From assembly GCA_041397525.1 (NCBI GenBank), contig JAWKWL010000006.1, forward strand, positions 248,001 through 312,000: DNA of 64,000 nt. The letters are read 5' to 3'. The stretch is from BOKV01 sp041397525 (GTDB lineage Bacteria; Pseudomonadota; Alphaproteobacteria; Rhizobiales; Rhizobiaceae). The first letter of the stretch is position 1; each line of letters begins with the position of its first letter. The notes beneath the pieces were generated by a model. It saw only the letters and a list, made by a program, of their open reading frames with translations. It was not told the DNA's origin and did no database searches. Shown in pieces: positions 1 to 8,108 of this stretch. The translations under genes were made by a program, and so were the position numbers.

Positions 1-701
1 CCTCGTTGCGCAGCGCCGTTGAAACGCTGCCACTGGCAAAAACCGACAATTCCCGCAATCGGCTGATGGAAATCATCCAGCACGATGTGCGCCGTCTTGA
101 CCGCCTTATTACCGATATTTCCGATGCATCGAGGCTGGATGCGGAACTGGCACGCGAGGATTCAAAACCGGTCAATCTGGCGCGACTGCTCGAGAATGTC
201 GTTGCAATGCGCAAGGCCGTGGCGCCGGGCAGGAAAGCCGTGGATATCCGAGTTGACATCACAAGGGAGCGCGGGGCCAATGCCTATGCGCTGCTTGGCC
301 ATGACGGCCGACTTGGTCAGGTAATCAACAACCTGCTGGACAATGCACGTTCCTTCGTACCCGAGACCGGTGGCCAGGTAGACGTGGCCATGCGCCGGGT
401 CGATGACATGATTGAAGTCACCATTGCCGACAACGGGCCGGGAATTCGCGCCGAGAAAATCGAGCGCATCTTCGAGCGGTTTTATACCGACCGTCCGGAC
501 GAAGAGAGCTTCGGCCAGAATTCAGGGCTCGGACTTTCGATCTCAAAACAGATCATCGAGGCACATGGCGGCACGATTACCGCTGAAAACCGCGAACCAC
601 CGCAGACCGGGGCGATCTTCACCGTAATGTTGCCCTGGGACAGCACTGCAGAAGTCAAACCAGACCGCAAGCGAAGCAGCGGCGGAGGCAGCAGCGCGTG
701 A
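1..701 (+). CDS. chvG: Sensor histidine kinase ChvG, C-terminal part (cut by window edge)
   Basis: Only the last ~233 residues are present; the reading frame is open to the left edge. The visible start, SLRSAVETLPLA, is the stretch just after the phospho-acceptor H-box in ChvG/ExoS kinases, so the sensor domain and the His lie outside the window. The ATPase domain is complete: N-box (VINNLLDNA), G1 box (DNGPGI), F-box (FERFY) and G2 box (GLGLSISKQIIEAHGG). ChvG is the membrane kinase for the ChvI regulator, which controls envelope, exopolysaccharide and acid responses in rhizobia, Agrobacterium and Brucella. The stop codon overlaps the GTG start of hprK by 4 bases, so the two are translationally coupled. 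The name rests on the motif match and on hprK following, the usual order in this group. Confidence 0.88.
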   Translation, partial: SLRSAVETLPLAKTDNSRNRLMEIIQHDVRRLDRLITDISDASRLDAELAREDSKPVNLARLLENVVAMRKAVAPGRKAVDIRVDITRERGANAYALLGHDGRLGQVINNLLDNARSFVPETGGQVDVAMRRVDDMIEVTIADNGPGIRAEKIERIFERFYTDRPDEESFGQNSGLGLSISKQIIEAHGGTITAENREPPQTGAIFTVMLPWDSTAEVKPDRKRSSGGGSSA

Positions 702-1156
702 ACCATCATTGCAGCGTGGTGGAGATTGCCGGCGCGGGGGTCATGATCGAAGGCGCGTCGGGTAGTGGCAAGACCAGTCTGGCGCTTGGCCTCGTTGATG
801 TTGCACGAAGCCGGGGACTTGAGGCTGCGCTGGTTTGCGATGATCAGGCACTGGTCACCGGCAAAGGCGGAATCCTGACGGCTTCATGTCCACCAACCAT
901 CGAGGGCATGGCGGAAATCCGTGGCTTTGGCATTGCAAGAATGGAACCCCATCTCCCCACCACCCACCACACTGCCATCAGACTTGTGGTCCGCCTGGTG
1001 GATGACGAATTTGTGGAGCGGATGCCCGAGTCGAAAACAACCGAAATCTGCGGTGTGAGACTCGCACTGGTTGAATGTCCTGTCCGCCACGAGGCGCAGG
1101 GGATACGAATTGTACTGGCGTGGCTGTCGGCATTTGACAAGGGTGTGGCACACTAG
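698..1156 (+). CDS. hprK: HPr kinase/phosphorylase, short alphaproteobacterial form
   Basis: A 152-residue HPr kinase, about half the length of the Firmicutes enzyme because the N-terminal domain is absent. The Walker A loop GASGSGKT is at residues 19-26, an acidic CDDQ stretch at 47-50, and the HPrK signature EIRGFGIA at 73-80. The family phosphorylates and dephosphorylates a serine of HPr. It starts with GTG overlapping the chvG stop (GTGA), so it is expressed from the chvI-chvG operon. The substrate, HPr, is encoded about 600 bases downstream. In this order HprK belongs to an incomplete PTS that regulates rather than transports sugars. Confidence 0.93.
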   Translation: MNHHCSVVEIAGAGVMIEGASGSGKTSLALGLVDVARSRGLEAALVCDDQALVTGKGGILTASCPPTIEGMAEIRGFGIARMEPHLPTTHHTAIRLVVRLVDDEFVERMPESKTTEICGVRLALVECPVRHEAQGIRIVLAWLSAFDKGVAH

Positions 1157-1225
1157 GATCAAGACCTGCTCGCTGGCCGCGACATTAGTGTCCCGCCACA
1201 AATGCCCATAACCCGGCTTTTTTCC

Positions 1226-1254
1226 TTGCACTGCAACAAAATCCGGCCAAGATA
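1226..1254 (+). promoter_or_regulatory. Candidate promoter with TTGCACTGCAA palindrome
   Basis: An 11-base perfect palindrome, TTGCA-C-TGCAA (1226-1236), lies 112 bases before the EIIA-Man start. Its first six bases (TTGCAC) could act as a -35 element, with AAGATA (1249-1254) 17 bases further as a weak -10. The same palindrome lies in front of phaZ at 25358-25368. It resembles the TGC-rich operators of PhaR, the regulator of polyhydroxyalkanoate genes; that assignment is inference. Confidence 0.4.
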
Positions 1255-1347
1255 GCGGTCCCGCGCCAAATCTGCCTTTGCAACAGGAGAGGGTTTGCGC
1301 GTGAATAGCCTGAAGACCGGAACACCGGCGGCCAGACGGGATGTGAA

Positions 1348-1749
1348 ATGATAGGAATAGTGCTTGTCACCCATGGCCAACTCGCCAGCGAGTTTCGCCT
1401 TGCACTTGAGCATGTGGTGGGACCACAGGAACAGTTTGCAACCATCGCCATCGGACCTGATGATGACATGGAACAGCGCCGCCAGGATATTCTGGACGCG
1501 GTAGCGGGCGCCGACGACGGTGCCGGTGTAATCATCCTGACAGACATGTTTGGCGGCACGCCGTCAAATCTGGCGATTTCCGTCATGCAGGCCGGCAGCG
1601 TCGAAGTCATTGCCGGGGTAAACCTTCCCATGCTGATAAAGCTCGCAAGTGTCCGATCCGAGAATGACATGGAAAAGGCACTCAATGACGCTCAGGAATC
1701 GGGCCGCAAATACATCAATGTCGCCAGCCGATTGCTTCAGGGTCAGTGA
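1348..1749 (+). CDS. PTS EIIA component, mannose/sorbose family
   Basis: A 133-residue single-domain EIIA of the mannose family. The phosphorylated histidine is His9 in the N-terminal motif VTHG, and the family motif TDMFGGTPSN follows around residue 65. EIIA-Man normally passes phosphate from HPr to EIIB, but no EIIB, EIIC or EIID gene is present here. This fits the incomplete PTS of Brucella and rhizobia, in which EIIA acts as a phosphorylation-dependent regulator. The HPr gene starts 5 bases after the stop codon, so the two form one transcription unit. Often named manX or ptsM in this group. Confidence 0.92.
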   Translation: MIGIVLVTHGQLASEFRLALEHVVGPQEQFATIAIGPDDDMEQRRQDILDAVAGADDGAGVIILTDMFGGTPSNLAISVMQAGSVEVIAGVNLPMLIKLASVRSENDMEKALNDAQESGRKYINVASRLLQGQ

Positions 1750-1753
1750 AGCC

Positions 1754-2059
1754 GTGATTCCCGCCGCCAACCCAGTCGCAGGAAACTCAACCGTCAGACG
1801 CCAGCTTTCCATTTGCAACAAGCGCGGCCTGCATGCGCGCGCCTCGGCCAAGTTCGTGCAATGTGTCGAGAAGTTCGATGCCGATGTGACCGTCTCCAAG
1901 GACGGGCAAAGTGTTGGCGGAACTTCGATAATGGGACTGATGATGCTTGCCGCGGCCAATGGATGCGCGGTTGACGTCAGCGCTACCGGCCCTGACGCCG
2001 AAGCTGTGATCGACGCATTGCAGGAACTGGTTGATGGTCAATTCGGCGAAGGCGAATAA
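1754..2059 (+). CDS. Phosphocarrier protein HPr
   Basis: A 101-residue HPr. The GTG at 1754 was chosen because it follows the EIIA stop by 4 bases; the frame is open further upstream but that would run through EIIA. The active-site histidine is His27 in KRGLHARAS, and the regulatory serine, the target of HprK, is Ser58 in GGTSIMGLMML. It receives phosphate from EI/EI-Ntr and donates it to EIIA. That kinase, EIIA and HPr genes sit together supports a signalling role tied to carbon and nitrogen state. An N-terminal tail of about 10 residues precedes the conserved fold. Confidence 0.9.
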   Translation: MIPAANPVAGNSTVRRQLSICNKRGLHARASAKFVQCVEKFDADVTVSKDGQSVGGTSIMGLMMLAAANGCAVDVSATGPDAEAVIDALQELVDGQFGEGE

Positions 2060-2078
2060 CCCATCACTACATTCCCGC

Positions 2079-2094
2079 ATAAAGATTTCTTTAT
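2079..2094. promoter_or_regulatory. ATAAAGA-TT-TCTTTAT palindrome upstream of ahcY (SahR-like operator candidate)
   Basis: A perfect inverted repeat with 7-base arms and a 2-base centre, in an AT-rich patch 157 bases before the ahcY start. Its AT-rich arms with a short centre suit an ArsR-family dimer. SahR, an ArsR-family regulator of S-adenosylhomocysteine and methionine-cycle genes in Proteobacteria, is the natural candidate given the downstream gene. The palindrome is seen directly; the regulator is inferred. Confidence 0.5.
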
Positions 2095-2140
2095 ATGATA
2101 TTGCCAAGATTTGGAATGACTGGTATTGACCGGTAAGCCT

Positions 2141-2169
2141 CCGCCTGGACCGCAAAGGTCTGGCGGGGA
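2141..2169 (+). ncRNA. Strong hairpin in the ahcY leader
   Basis: CCGCC-(U)-GGACC (2141-2151) pairs with GGTCT-GGCGG (2157-2166) around the loop GCAAA, giving about 10 base pairs with one bulged T and one G-U pair. No T-tract follows and the ahcY start is still about 85 bases away, so it is not a normal terminator. It does not show the conserved SAH-riboswitch core I know, so the role is open: attenuation, mRNA stability, or none. Confidence 0.4.
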
Positions 2170-2250
2170 GAATCATGTTGTCCCGGACGACGGTCTGATG
2201 TGCCGTGAATTCCCGGATTCGAAACCCAAACTCTTTTCAGGACATTCACA

Positions 2251-3651
2251 ATGGCCGATACCCATGACTACGCCATCCTCGACATGGCGCTTGCAGACTA
2301 CGGTCGCAAGGAACTCGACATAGCTGAAACCGAAATGCCGGGCCTGATGGCCTGCCGCGAGGAATTCGGCACTTCCAAACCGCTGAAAGGCGCGCGGATT
2401 TCCGGGTCTCTCCACATGACGATCCAGACCGCCGTGCTGATCGAGACATTGAAGGCACTGGGCGCAGATGTACGCTGGGCGTCGTGCAACATCTTCTCGA
2501 CGCAGGATCATGCCGCAGCTGCCATCGCTGCCACTGGAACGCCTGTTTTCGCAGTCAAGGGTGAAACGCTCGAAGAATACTGGACCTATACCGACCAGAT
2601 CTTCCAGTGGCCGGATGGCGGATATTCCAACATGATCCTGGATGATGGTGGCGATGCGACCATGTATATCCTGCTGGGTGCGCGCGCCGAGGAAGGTGAG
2701 GACATCCTGTCAAAGCCGGGTTCTGAAGAAGAGGAATATCTTTTTGCGCAAATCAGGAAGCGCATGGCGCAAAGCCCGGGCTGGTTCGTCAAGCAACGCC
2801 ACGCCATACGCGGCGTGACCGAGGAAACAACCACCGGCGTCAACAGGCTGTATCAACTGCAGAAGAAGGGCCAGCTTCCCTTCCCGGCGATCAATGTGAA
2901 CGATTCGGTGACCAAGTCGAAGTTCGACAACAAATATGGCTGCAAGGAATCGCTGGTAGACGGCATTCGCCGTGCAACCGATGTAATGATGGCTGGCAAG
3001 GTCGCGGTCGTTCTTGGCTATGGCGATGTCGGCAAGGGTTCGGCGGCCTCACTGCGCGGCGCCGGTGCCCGCGTCAAGGTTACGGAAGCTGATCCGATCT
3101 GTGCGCTTCAGGCTGCAATGGACGGATTTGAAGTCGTGCAGCTTGAAGATGTTGCCTCCACAGCAGACATCTTCATCACCGCGACCGGGAACAAGGATGT
3201 CATCCGAATCGACCACATGCGGCAGATGAAGGACATGGCGATTGTCGGCAATATCGGCCATTTCGACAACGAGATCCAGGTCGCCGCGCTCAAGAACCAG
3301 AAATGGACCAACATCAAGCCGCAGGTCGACATGATCGAATTTCCAGGTGGAAACCGCATGATCCTGCTTTCGGAAGGTCGCCTGCTCAATCTCGGCAATG
3401 CGACCGGTCATCCAAGCTTTGTGATGTCAGCATCCTTCACCAACCAGGTGCTGGCGCAGATCGAGCTTTTTGCCAAGGGCGACAACTATCGCAATGAGGT
3501 CTATGTCCTGCCGAAGCACCTCGATGAAAAGGTCGCAAAGCTGCATCTCGACAAACTGGGAGCCCGCCTGACCGAGCTTTCAGCAGAACAGGCCGAATAT
3601 ATTGGCGTTGGGAAGAATGGTCCCTTCAAGCCGGAACACTACCGGTATTAA
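2251..3651 (+). CDS. ahcY: Adenosylhomocysteinase
   Basis: A 466-residue S-adenosyl-L-homocysteine hydrolase, full length for the bacterial family. It splits SAH into adenosine and homocysteine with bound NAD, removing the inhibitor of SAM-dependent methyltransferases and feeding homocysteine back to methionine. Visible hallmarks are the NAD loop GYGDVGKGSA from about residue 256, VTEADPICALQAAMDG after it, GNIGHFDNEI, and the C-terminal KPEHYRY needed for cofactor binding. The ATG at 2251 has an AGGA about 10 bases upstream. It is alone in its unit, with a palindrome and hairpin upstream and a terminator downstream. Confidence 0.97.
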   Translation: MADTHDYAILDMALADYGRKELDIAETEMPGLMACREEFGTSKPLKGARISGSLHMTIQTAVLIETLKALGADVRWASCNIFSTQDHAAAAIAATGTPVFAVKGETLEEYWTYTDQIFQWPDGGYSNMILDDGGDATMYILLGARAEEGEDILSKPGSEEEEYLFAQIRKRMAQSPGWFVKQRHAIRGVTEETTTGVNRLYQLQKKGQLPFPAINVNDSVTKSKFDNKYGCKESLVDGIRRATDVMMAGKVAVVLGYGDVGKGSAASLRGAGARVKVTEADPICALQAAMDGFEVVQLEDVASTADIFITATGNKDVIRIDHMRQMKDMAIVGNIGHFDNEIQVAALKNQKWTNIKPQVDMIEFPGGNRMILLSEGRLLNLGNATGHPSFVMSASFTNQVLAQIELFAKGDNYRNEVYVLPKHLDEKVAKLHLDKLGARLTELSAEQAEYIGVGKNGPFKPEHYRY

Positions 3652-3680
3652 TTTATTAACCAATACCCACAACATATTGA

Positions 3681-3717
3681 GGTTGCTGGATTGACAAGTC
3701 CGGCAACCTTTCTTTTT
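3681..3717 (+). terminator. Rho-independent terminator of ahcY
   Basis: GGTTGCTGGA (3681-3690) pairs with TCCGGCAACC (3699-3708) over 10 positions with one G-U pair and an 8-base loop, followed by TTTCTTTTT. It starts 29 bases after the ahcY stop. Confidence 0.88.
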
Positions 3718-3861
3718 GCGTCAAAAACGCTTCCGGGCGATTCGTGAATTGGGTAAGGTTGAGAGAATCATTGAGTGTTCCAGAGGTGTTGCGAGGCGCT
3801 GAAAAGGGACCGGAAACCGGCAGGGCAGTCTCGGGAATTCGAGCGGCGAGAGGACCAGGAC

Positions 3862-6477
3862 ATGCCAGGGGAAGCCCCCCAAACCGGCTTTCATGCCGAC
3901 GAAAACGCTGTGCCATCAGCGTCAACCTTTTGTTGTGCGCATTCGACTGACGCGCTGGCAAGTCCGGCTGCCAGCACTGTGCGTGTCATGTCCCGCAGAC
4001 CAATGCTAGCGCGAGTGCTGCGCAGAATGTCAGCGGGCATTTCCGGCCTCGCGCTGGCAGCGAGCGGTTGCCTCGACATCGCAGTCGCGGAGACGGCTGA
4101 CGGCAACACGTTTCTGGGCGGCATTTTCACATCCACCGAAATCATGCTTCTTGCCGTTTTTGGCGGAGCCATGAGTTTTGCCCTGATGTCGGCATCGTGG
4201 CTCATCCGGGAGCGGACCCGGATCAATAGCGAAAATTCCGATCTGCGCTCGCGTCTTGCAGACTTGCGCGCCACGCATGAGCGGGTCGAATCGCTGGTCA
4301 ATGCCACCGACCAGCGAATCGTGGTCTGGAAGGGCAATGACGGATCGCCGATCCTTTTTGGCGGGCTGGGCTCCGCCTGCGGCGCGCCATCTGACCACGA
4401 AAGCTTCCTCGCATTCGGACGATGGCTCAATGGCGATACGGCGATCAGTTTCGAGGGCGCGCTGAAGCGGCTGCGCAACTCGGCTGAAGCCTTTGACCTG
4501 CCGCTGGTTACGCGAAAGGGTGGCGTGCTGGAAGCACAGGGCCGCACTTCCGGTGGACACGCCTTTGTGCGTTTCATCGAGCTGTCGGGAGAGCGCTCGC
4601 TGCTCGCCCAGCTTGAAGCGGACCACGCCAGGCTGATGTCAAGTTTCGACACCATCCAGAAACTCTTCGAGGCGATGGACAGCCCGGTCTGGCTGAAGGA
4701 TTCGGCCGGCCAGTTGTACTGGACGAATACCGCCTATGCGAAGGCCGTCGACCGCAGTGATTGCGAAGCCGTTATCCGCGACGGCGTACGGCTGCTCGAC
4801 AGTGCCGAGCGAATGGAGGTCGAACGCAAGCAGCGGGAGACTGGTCTCTTCAACGGTTCCCTGCCGGCAATTGTCTCCGGCGACCGCAAGCATCTTCACG
4901 TCACGGAAATCGCCACGCGCTCCGGCAATGCGGGCATAGCCATCGACCGCAGCGAGGTGGAAGCGATTCGTGGCACGCTGAAACAGACGATTGCCAGCCA
5001 TGCGCAAACGCTCGATCATCTGGCCACTGCCATCGCCATGTTTGATGTGCGTCAGAGGCTGCAATTCTATAATTCGGCATTCCAGAAGCTTTGGGGTCTT
5101 CAGCCGGCGTTCCTCGATGCCCAGCCAACCAATGCACAGGTACTTGACGCCATTCGCGCCGAACGAAAACTGCCAGAAATGCCGGACTGGAGGAAATGGC
5201 GGGAGACACAGCTGGAAATCTACCGGGCGCTGGAGGCCAATGAGGACTGGTGGTACCTCCCGGACGGACAGACATTGCGTGTCGTCGTGAACCCGCATTC
5301 GCATGGTGGTGTCACCTGGGTCTTCGAGAATGTCACGGAGCAACTGGCATTGGAAAGCAATTACAATGCACTGATGCGGGTACAGGGTGAAACCCTGGAT
5401 CACCTGAGCGAGGCAGTTGCCGTGTTCGGATCCGACGGAAAACTGCGGCTTTGCAATCCGGCCTTTGCGAACCAGTTCAGGCTGGAGCGGAAGCTGGTAT
5501 CGCAGGGCACCCATATCACGCGGCTGACAGAGCCCTGCAAGAAGCGGCTGGCGAACCCTGCGCAATGGGACGACATCACCGAGGGGGTTACTGCCTATGA
5601 CGATGAACGTGGTGACCTGAAAGGCCGGATCGAGACACTGGATGGTTCGATCCTCGACTACAGTCTTGTCAGGCTGCCGGAGGGGCAGACCATGATGACT
5701 GTCTCGGATTCAACAGCGGCAGTGAATATCGAACGCGCGCTGAAGGAGCGCAACGAAGCGCTGGAACAATCGGATCACCTGAAGAACCAGTTCATCCAGC
5801 ACGTCTCCTACGAATTGCGGGCACCACTTACCAACATCTCCGGCTTCTCCGAAATGCTCGGATCGAACGGCACCGGTGCACTCAACGACAAGCAGCTCGA
5901 ATATGTCGGCTATATCAGTACTTCCGCCGACACACTGAAAACCATCATTGATGACATTCTTGATCTTGCGACAATTGACGCTGGAGCGATGACGCTGGAG
6001 CGGGTTGCATGCGATCTTGAAGCCATCATTTCCGATACAGTGGAAGGTTTGGAGAACAGGCTGACCCAGCACAGCATCAAGGTCACTACCGACATTGGCA
6101 CAGGTGCAAACCGGATTGTTGCGGACCCTGAACGGCTGTCGCAGATACTTGCCAATCTTATCGTCAATGCGATCAGTTTCTCTCCCGATGGCGGCACCGT
6201 TGCCATTGCGGCTCGCAAATCCGCCGGAATGCAGGAAATCTCCGTATGCGACGAGGGACCGGGTGTGCCGAAGAGCGAGCGCAGTCGCATCTTCGGAAGG
6301 TTCGAAAGCCGGTCCTCCGCAAACCGCCGGAAGGGGGCAGGTCTCGGGCTTTCCATCGTCAAGAGTTTCGTTGAACTGCATGGCGGCACAGTGCATGTCG
6401 AGGATGCGGGTCAGCGCGGTGCCCGGTTTGTTTGCCGGTTCCCGATCGTGCGCGATGCCACCAAAGTTGCGGCCTGA
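3862..6477 (+). CDS. divL: DivL-type PAS sensor kinase with tyrosine in the H-box
   Basis: An 871-residue membrane kinase homologue. One or two hydrophobic segments lie near residues 55-125, followed by a short coiled stretch and three PAS-like regions (around DSPVWLKDSAGQLYW, ATAIAMFDVRQRLQFYN and EAVAVFGSDGKLRLCN). The dimerisation helix reads HVSYELRAPLTNI: the phospho-acceptor His is replaced by Tyr (codon 5809-5811, residue 650), the mark of Caulobacter DivL. The ATPase domain is intact (LANLIVNAI, DEGPGVP, GLGLSIVKSFVELHGG). DivL controls the CckA-CtrA cell-cycle pathway by reading DivK rather than as a normal kinase. Start: ATG 3862 has AGAGGA 7 bases upstream; GTG 3775 and ATG 3988 are alternatives. 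Placement between ahcY and tsaE fits the rhizobial divL locus. Confidence 0.85.
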   Translation: MPGEAPQTGFHADENAVPSASTFCCAHSTDALASPAASTVRVMSRRPMLARVLRRMSAGISGLALAASGCLDIAVAETADGNTFLGGIFTSTEIMLLAVFGGAMSFALMSASWLIRERTRINSENSDLRSRLADLRATHERVESLVNATDQRIVVWKGNDGSPILFGGLGSACGAPSDHESFLAFGRWLNGDTAISFEGALKRLRNSAEAFDLPLVTRKGGVLEAQGRTSGGHAFVRFIELSGERSLLAQLEADHARLMSSFDTIQKLFEAMDSPVWLKDSAGQLYWTNTAYAKAVDRSDCEAVIRDGVRLLDSAERMEVERKQRETGLFNGSLPAIVSGDRKHLHVTEIATRSGNAGIAIDRSEVEAIRGTLKQTIASHAQTLDHLATAIAMFDVRQRLQFYNSAFQKLWGLQPAFLDAQPTNAQVLDAIRAERKLPEMPDWRKWRETQLEIYRALEANEDWWYLPDGQTLRVVVNPHSHGGVTWVFENVTEQLALESNYNALMRVQGETLDHLSEAVAVFGSDGKLRLCNPAFANQFRLERKLVSQGTHITRLTEPCKKRLANPAQWDDITEGVTAYDDERGDLKGRIETLDGSILDYSLVRLPEGQTMMTVSDSTAAVNIERALKERNEALEQSDHLKNQFIQHVSYELRAPLTNISGFSEMLGSNGTGALNDKQLEYVGYISTSADTLKTIIDDILDLATIDAGAMTLERVACDLEAIISDTVEGLENRLTQHSIKVTTDIGTGANRIVADPERLSQILANLIVNAISFSPDGGTVAIAARKSAGMQEISVCDEGPGVPKSERSRIFGRFESRSSANRRKGAGLGLSIVKSFVELHGGTVHVEDAGQRGARFVCRFPIVRDATKVAA

Positions 6478-6492
6478 AAACACGGCGGCAAG

Positions 6493-8028
6493 ATGGTGAA
6501 CGCACCAATTCATCTCAGGGACGAGGGGGCGACCAACAGGTTGGGCGAAGACATTGCCCTCGCGCTGCGGCGTGGCGACGCGCTCTGCCTGCATGGTGAT
6601 CTTGGTGCGGGCAAGACCTGCCTGGCACGCGCGATCATCCGCACCATCAGCGGCGATCCCGGCATGGAGGTGCCGAGTCCGACCTATACGCTGTGCCAAA
6701 GCTATGACGGGGAACTTCCGCTCAACCATTTTGACCTGTACCGGCTTTCCGGCGAAGATGAGCTCACGGAACTCGGCTTCGATGAGGCAAAGGACGAGGG
6801 CGTTGTCATCGTCGAGTGGCCGGAGCGGGCAATCAGTGCCATGCCCGGGGAAGCGCTGCACATCCATATCAGTATTACAGAGGATGGCGCGCGGGATGTC
6901 CGGTTTCAGCCATACGACAATGAACTTGCTGATCGCGTAAGGCGAAGTCTTGCCATACGGGCATTTCTCGGCCGGAACTGGGGCGAAGCAGCAACGAGAC
7001 AACGTTTCCAGGGTGATGCGTCGGCGCGCCGGTATGAACTGGTTCGCCTTGGTGAAGAGGTGCGCATCCTGATGGATGCACCGCGCCTGCCGGATGGTCC
7101 GCCGATCCGTGATGGCAAACCCTACAGCCAGATCGTGCATCTGGCCGAGGATGTGGTTCCGTTTGTTGCCATAGACGAATTGTTGCGGACAAGGGGATTT
7201 GCCGCACCTGCGCTTCACGCCAAGTCGCTGGGCGAGGGCTTGTTGCTACTCAGCCATCTCGGCAGCGGCAAGATCATCGATGAAACAGGCGCCCCGGTTC
7301 GAGAGCGCTATCTCGCCTCGGCACGGCTGTTGGCGGCAATTCACCGGCAGGACTGGCCTCGTGTGGTCGAAGTCACCGGTGAAGCAGGCGAAAGCCGCAT
7401 TCATGAAGTGGCTTCTTACGATCTGAACGCGATGACCACGGAAGCGAGCCTGTTTGCCGACTGGTATGCACCGCGGTTTGGCGGCAGCCTTGACGCCAGG
7501 TCCAGGCAGGACTTCTTTCAGATATGGGCCGATTTGGCCACAATCCTGACCGGCAGTGAAACTTCGCTGGTGCTGCGTGACTATCATTCGCCAAATATCA
7601 TCTGGCGCGACGACGAACCCTTCCCAAGCCGGATCGGCCTCATCGACTTTCAGGATGCGATGATCGGGCCGACCGCCTACGATGTGGCGTCGCTTGCGCA
7701 GGATGCGCGTGTTGATATTTCGCCGGAACTGGAAAGGGCGACCCTTGATGCCTATCTCGCTGAAAGGGCGGATGATGACGGTTTCAATCCCGAAACCTTC
7801 CGACGCGACTATGCGATCATGGCAGCACAACGCGCCACCAAGATACTCGGCATATTCGTGCGACTCGACCAGCGTGACGGCAAGCCCGGCTATCTGGCAC
7901 ATCTGCCAAGGGTACGGGAATATCTGATGCGTAGCCTGGCTCATCCTGCACTTGAAGCGTACCGGAACTGGTGCCGGCTCAATGCTGGCTTCGAGCCGGC
8001 AAGGGGCGGCGAGTGGAGCCGGAAATGA
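6493..8028 (+). CDS. tsaE: Fusion: TsaE ATPase (t6A synthesis) + AmgK-like sugar kinase
   Basis: A 511-residue two-domain protein. Residues ~1-155 are TsaE, the ATPase that drives threonylcarbamoyl transfer to A37 of tRNA with TsaB and TsaD; its Walker A is GDLGAGKT (35-42), and SPTYTLCQSY and HFDLYRL follow. Residues ~165-511 are an aminoglycoside-phosphotransferase-like kinase, with catalytic-loop motif RDYHSPN (Asp363) and metal motif DFQDA (385-389), followed by GPTAYDVASL. These match AmgK, the anomeric MurNAc/GlcNAc kinase of peptidoglycan recycling. The next gene encodes a MurU-like nucleotidyltransferase, which supports this substrate. It starts 15 bases after divL. TsaE-phosphotransferase fusions are known in Rhizobiales; why the two are joined is not. 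Confidence 0.9.
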   Translation: MVNAPIHLRDEGATNRLGEDIALALRRGDALCLHGDLGAGKTCLARAIIRTISGDPGMEVPSPTYTLCQSYDGELPLNHFDLYRLSGEDELTELGFDEAKDEGVVIVEWPERAISAMPGEALHIHISITEDGARDVRFQPYDNELADRVRRSLAIRAFLGRNWGEAATRQRFQGDASARRYELVRLGEEVRILMDAPRLPDGPPIRDGKPYSQIVHLAEDVVPFVAIDELLRTRGFAAPALHAKSLGEGLLLLSHLGSGKIIDETGAPVRERYLASARLLAAIHRQDWPRVVEVTGEAGESRIHEVASYDLNAMTTEASLFADWYAPRFGGSLDARSRQDFFQIWADLATILTGSETSLVLRDYHSPNIIWRDDEPFPSRIGLIDFQDAMIGPTAYDVASLAQDARVDISPELERATLDAYLAERADDDGFNPETFRRDYAIMAAQRATKILGIFVRLDQRDGKPGYLAHLPRVREYLMRSLAHPALEAYRNWCRLNAGFEPARGGEWSRK

Positions 8029-8051
8029 ATGCCCTAGCGAATGGGCTGAGA

Positions 8052-8099
8052 ATGACAGTGTGATGCAATTGTCATGAATTTGCGTCAGTGAGACGCAAA
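8052..8099. repeat. Two consecutive inverted repeats just before murU
   Basis: ATGACA (8052-8057) pairs with TGTCAT (8070-8075) across 12 bases, and TTTGCGTC (8079-8086) pairs with GACGCAAA (8092-8099) across 5 bases. The second would form a stable 8-bp hairpin ending 9 bases before the ATG at 8109. There is no T-tract. Operator or translation-control hairpin are both possible. Confidence 0.45.
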
Positions 8100-8108
8100 C
8101 AGAAACGG

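Noticed and set aside
2101..2250. SAH riboswitch before ahcY
   Set aside because: The conserved core and pseudoknot pattern of that riboswitch could not be found; only a plain hairpin is visible.
5710..7218. 502-codon ORF antisense to divL and tsaE
   Set aside because: Mirror of two clear genes in GC-rich DNA; composition is Arg/Pro/His-rich and no domain is seen.
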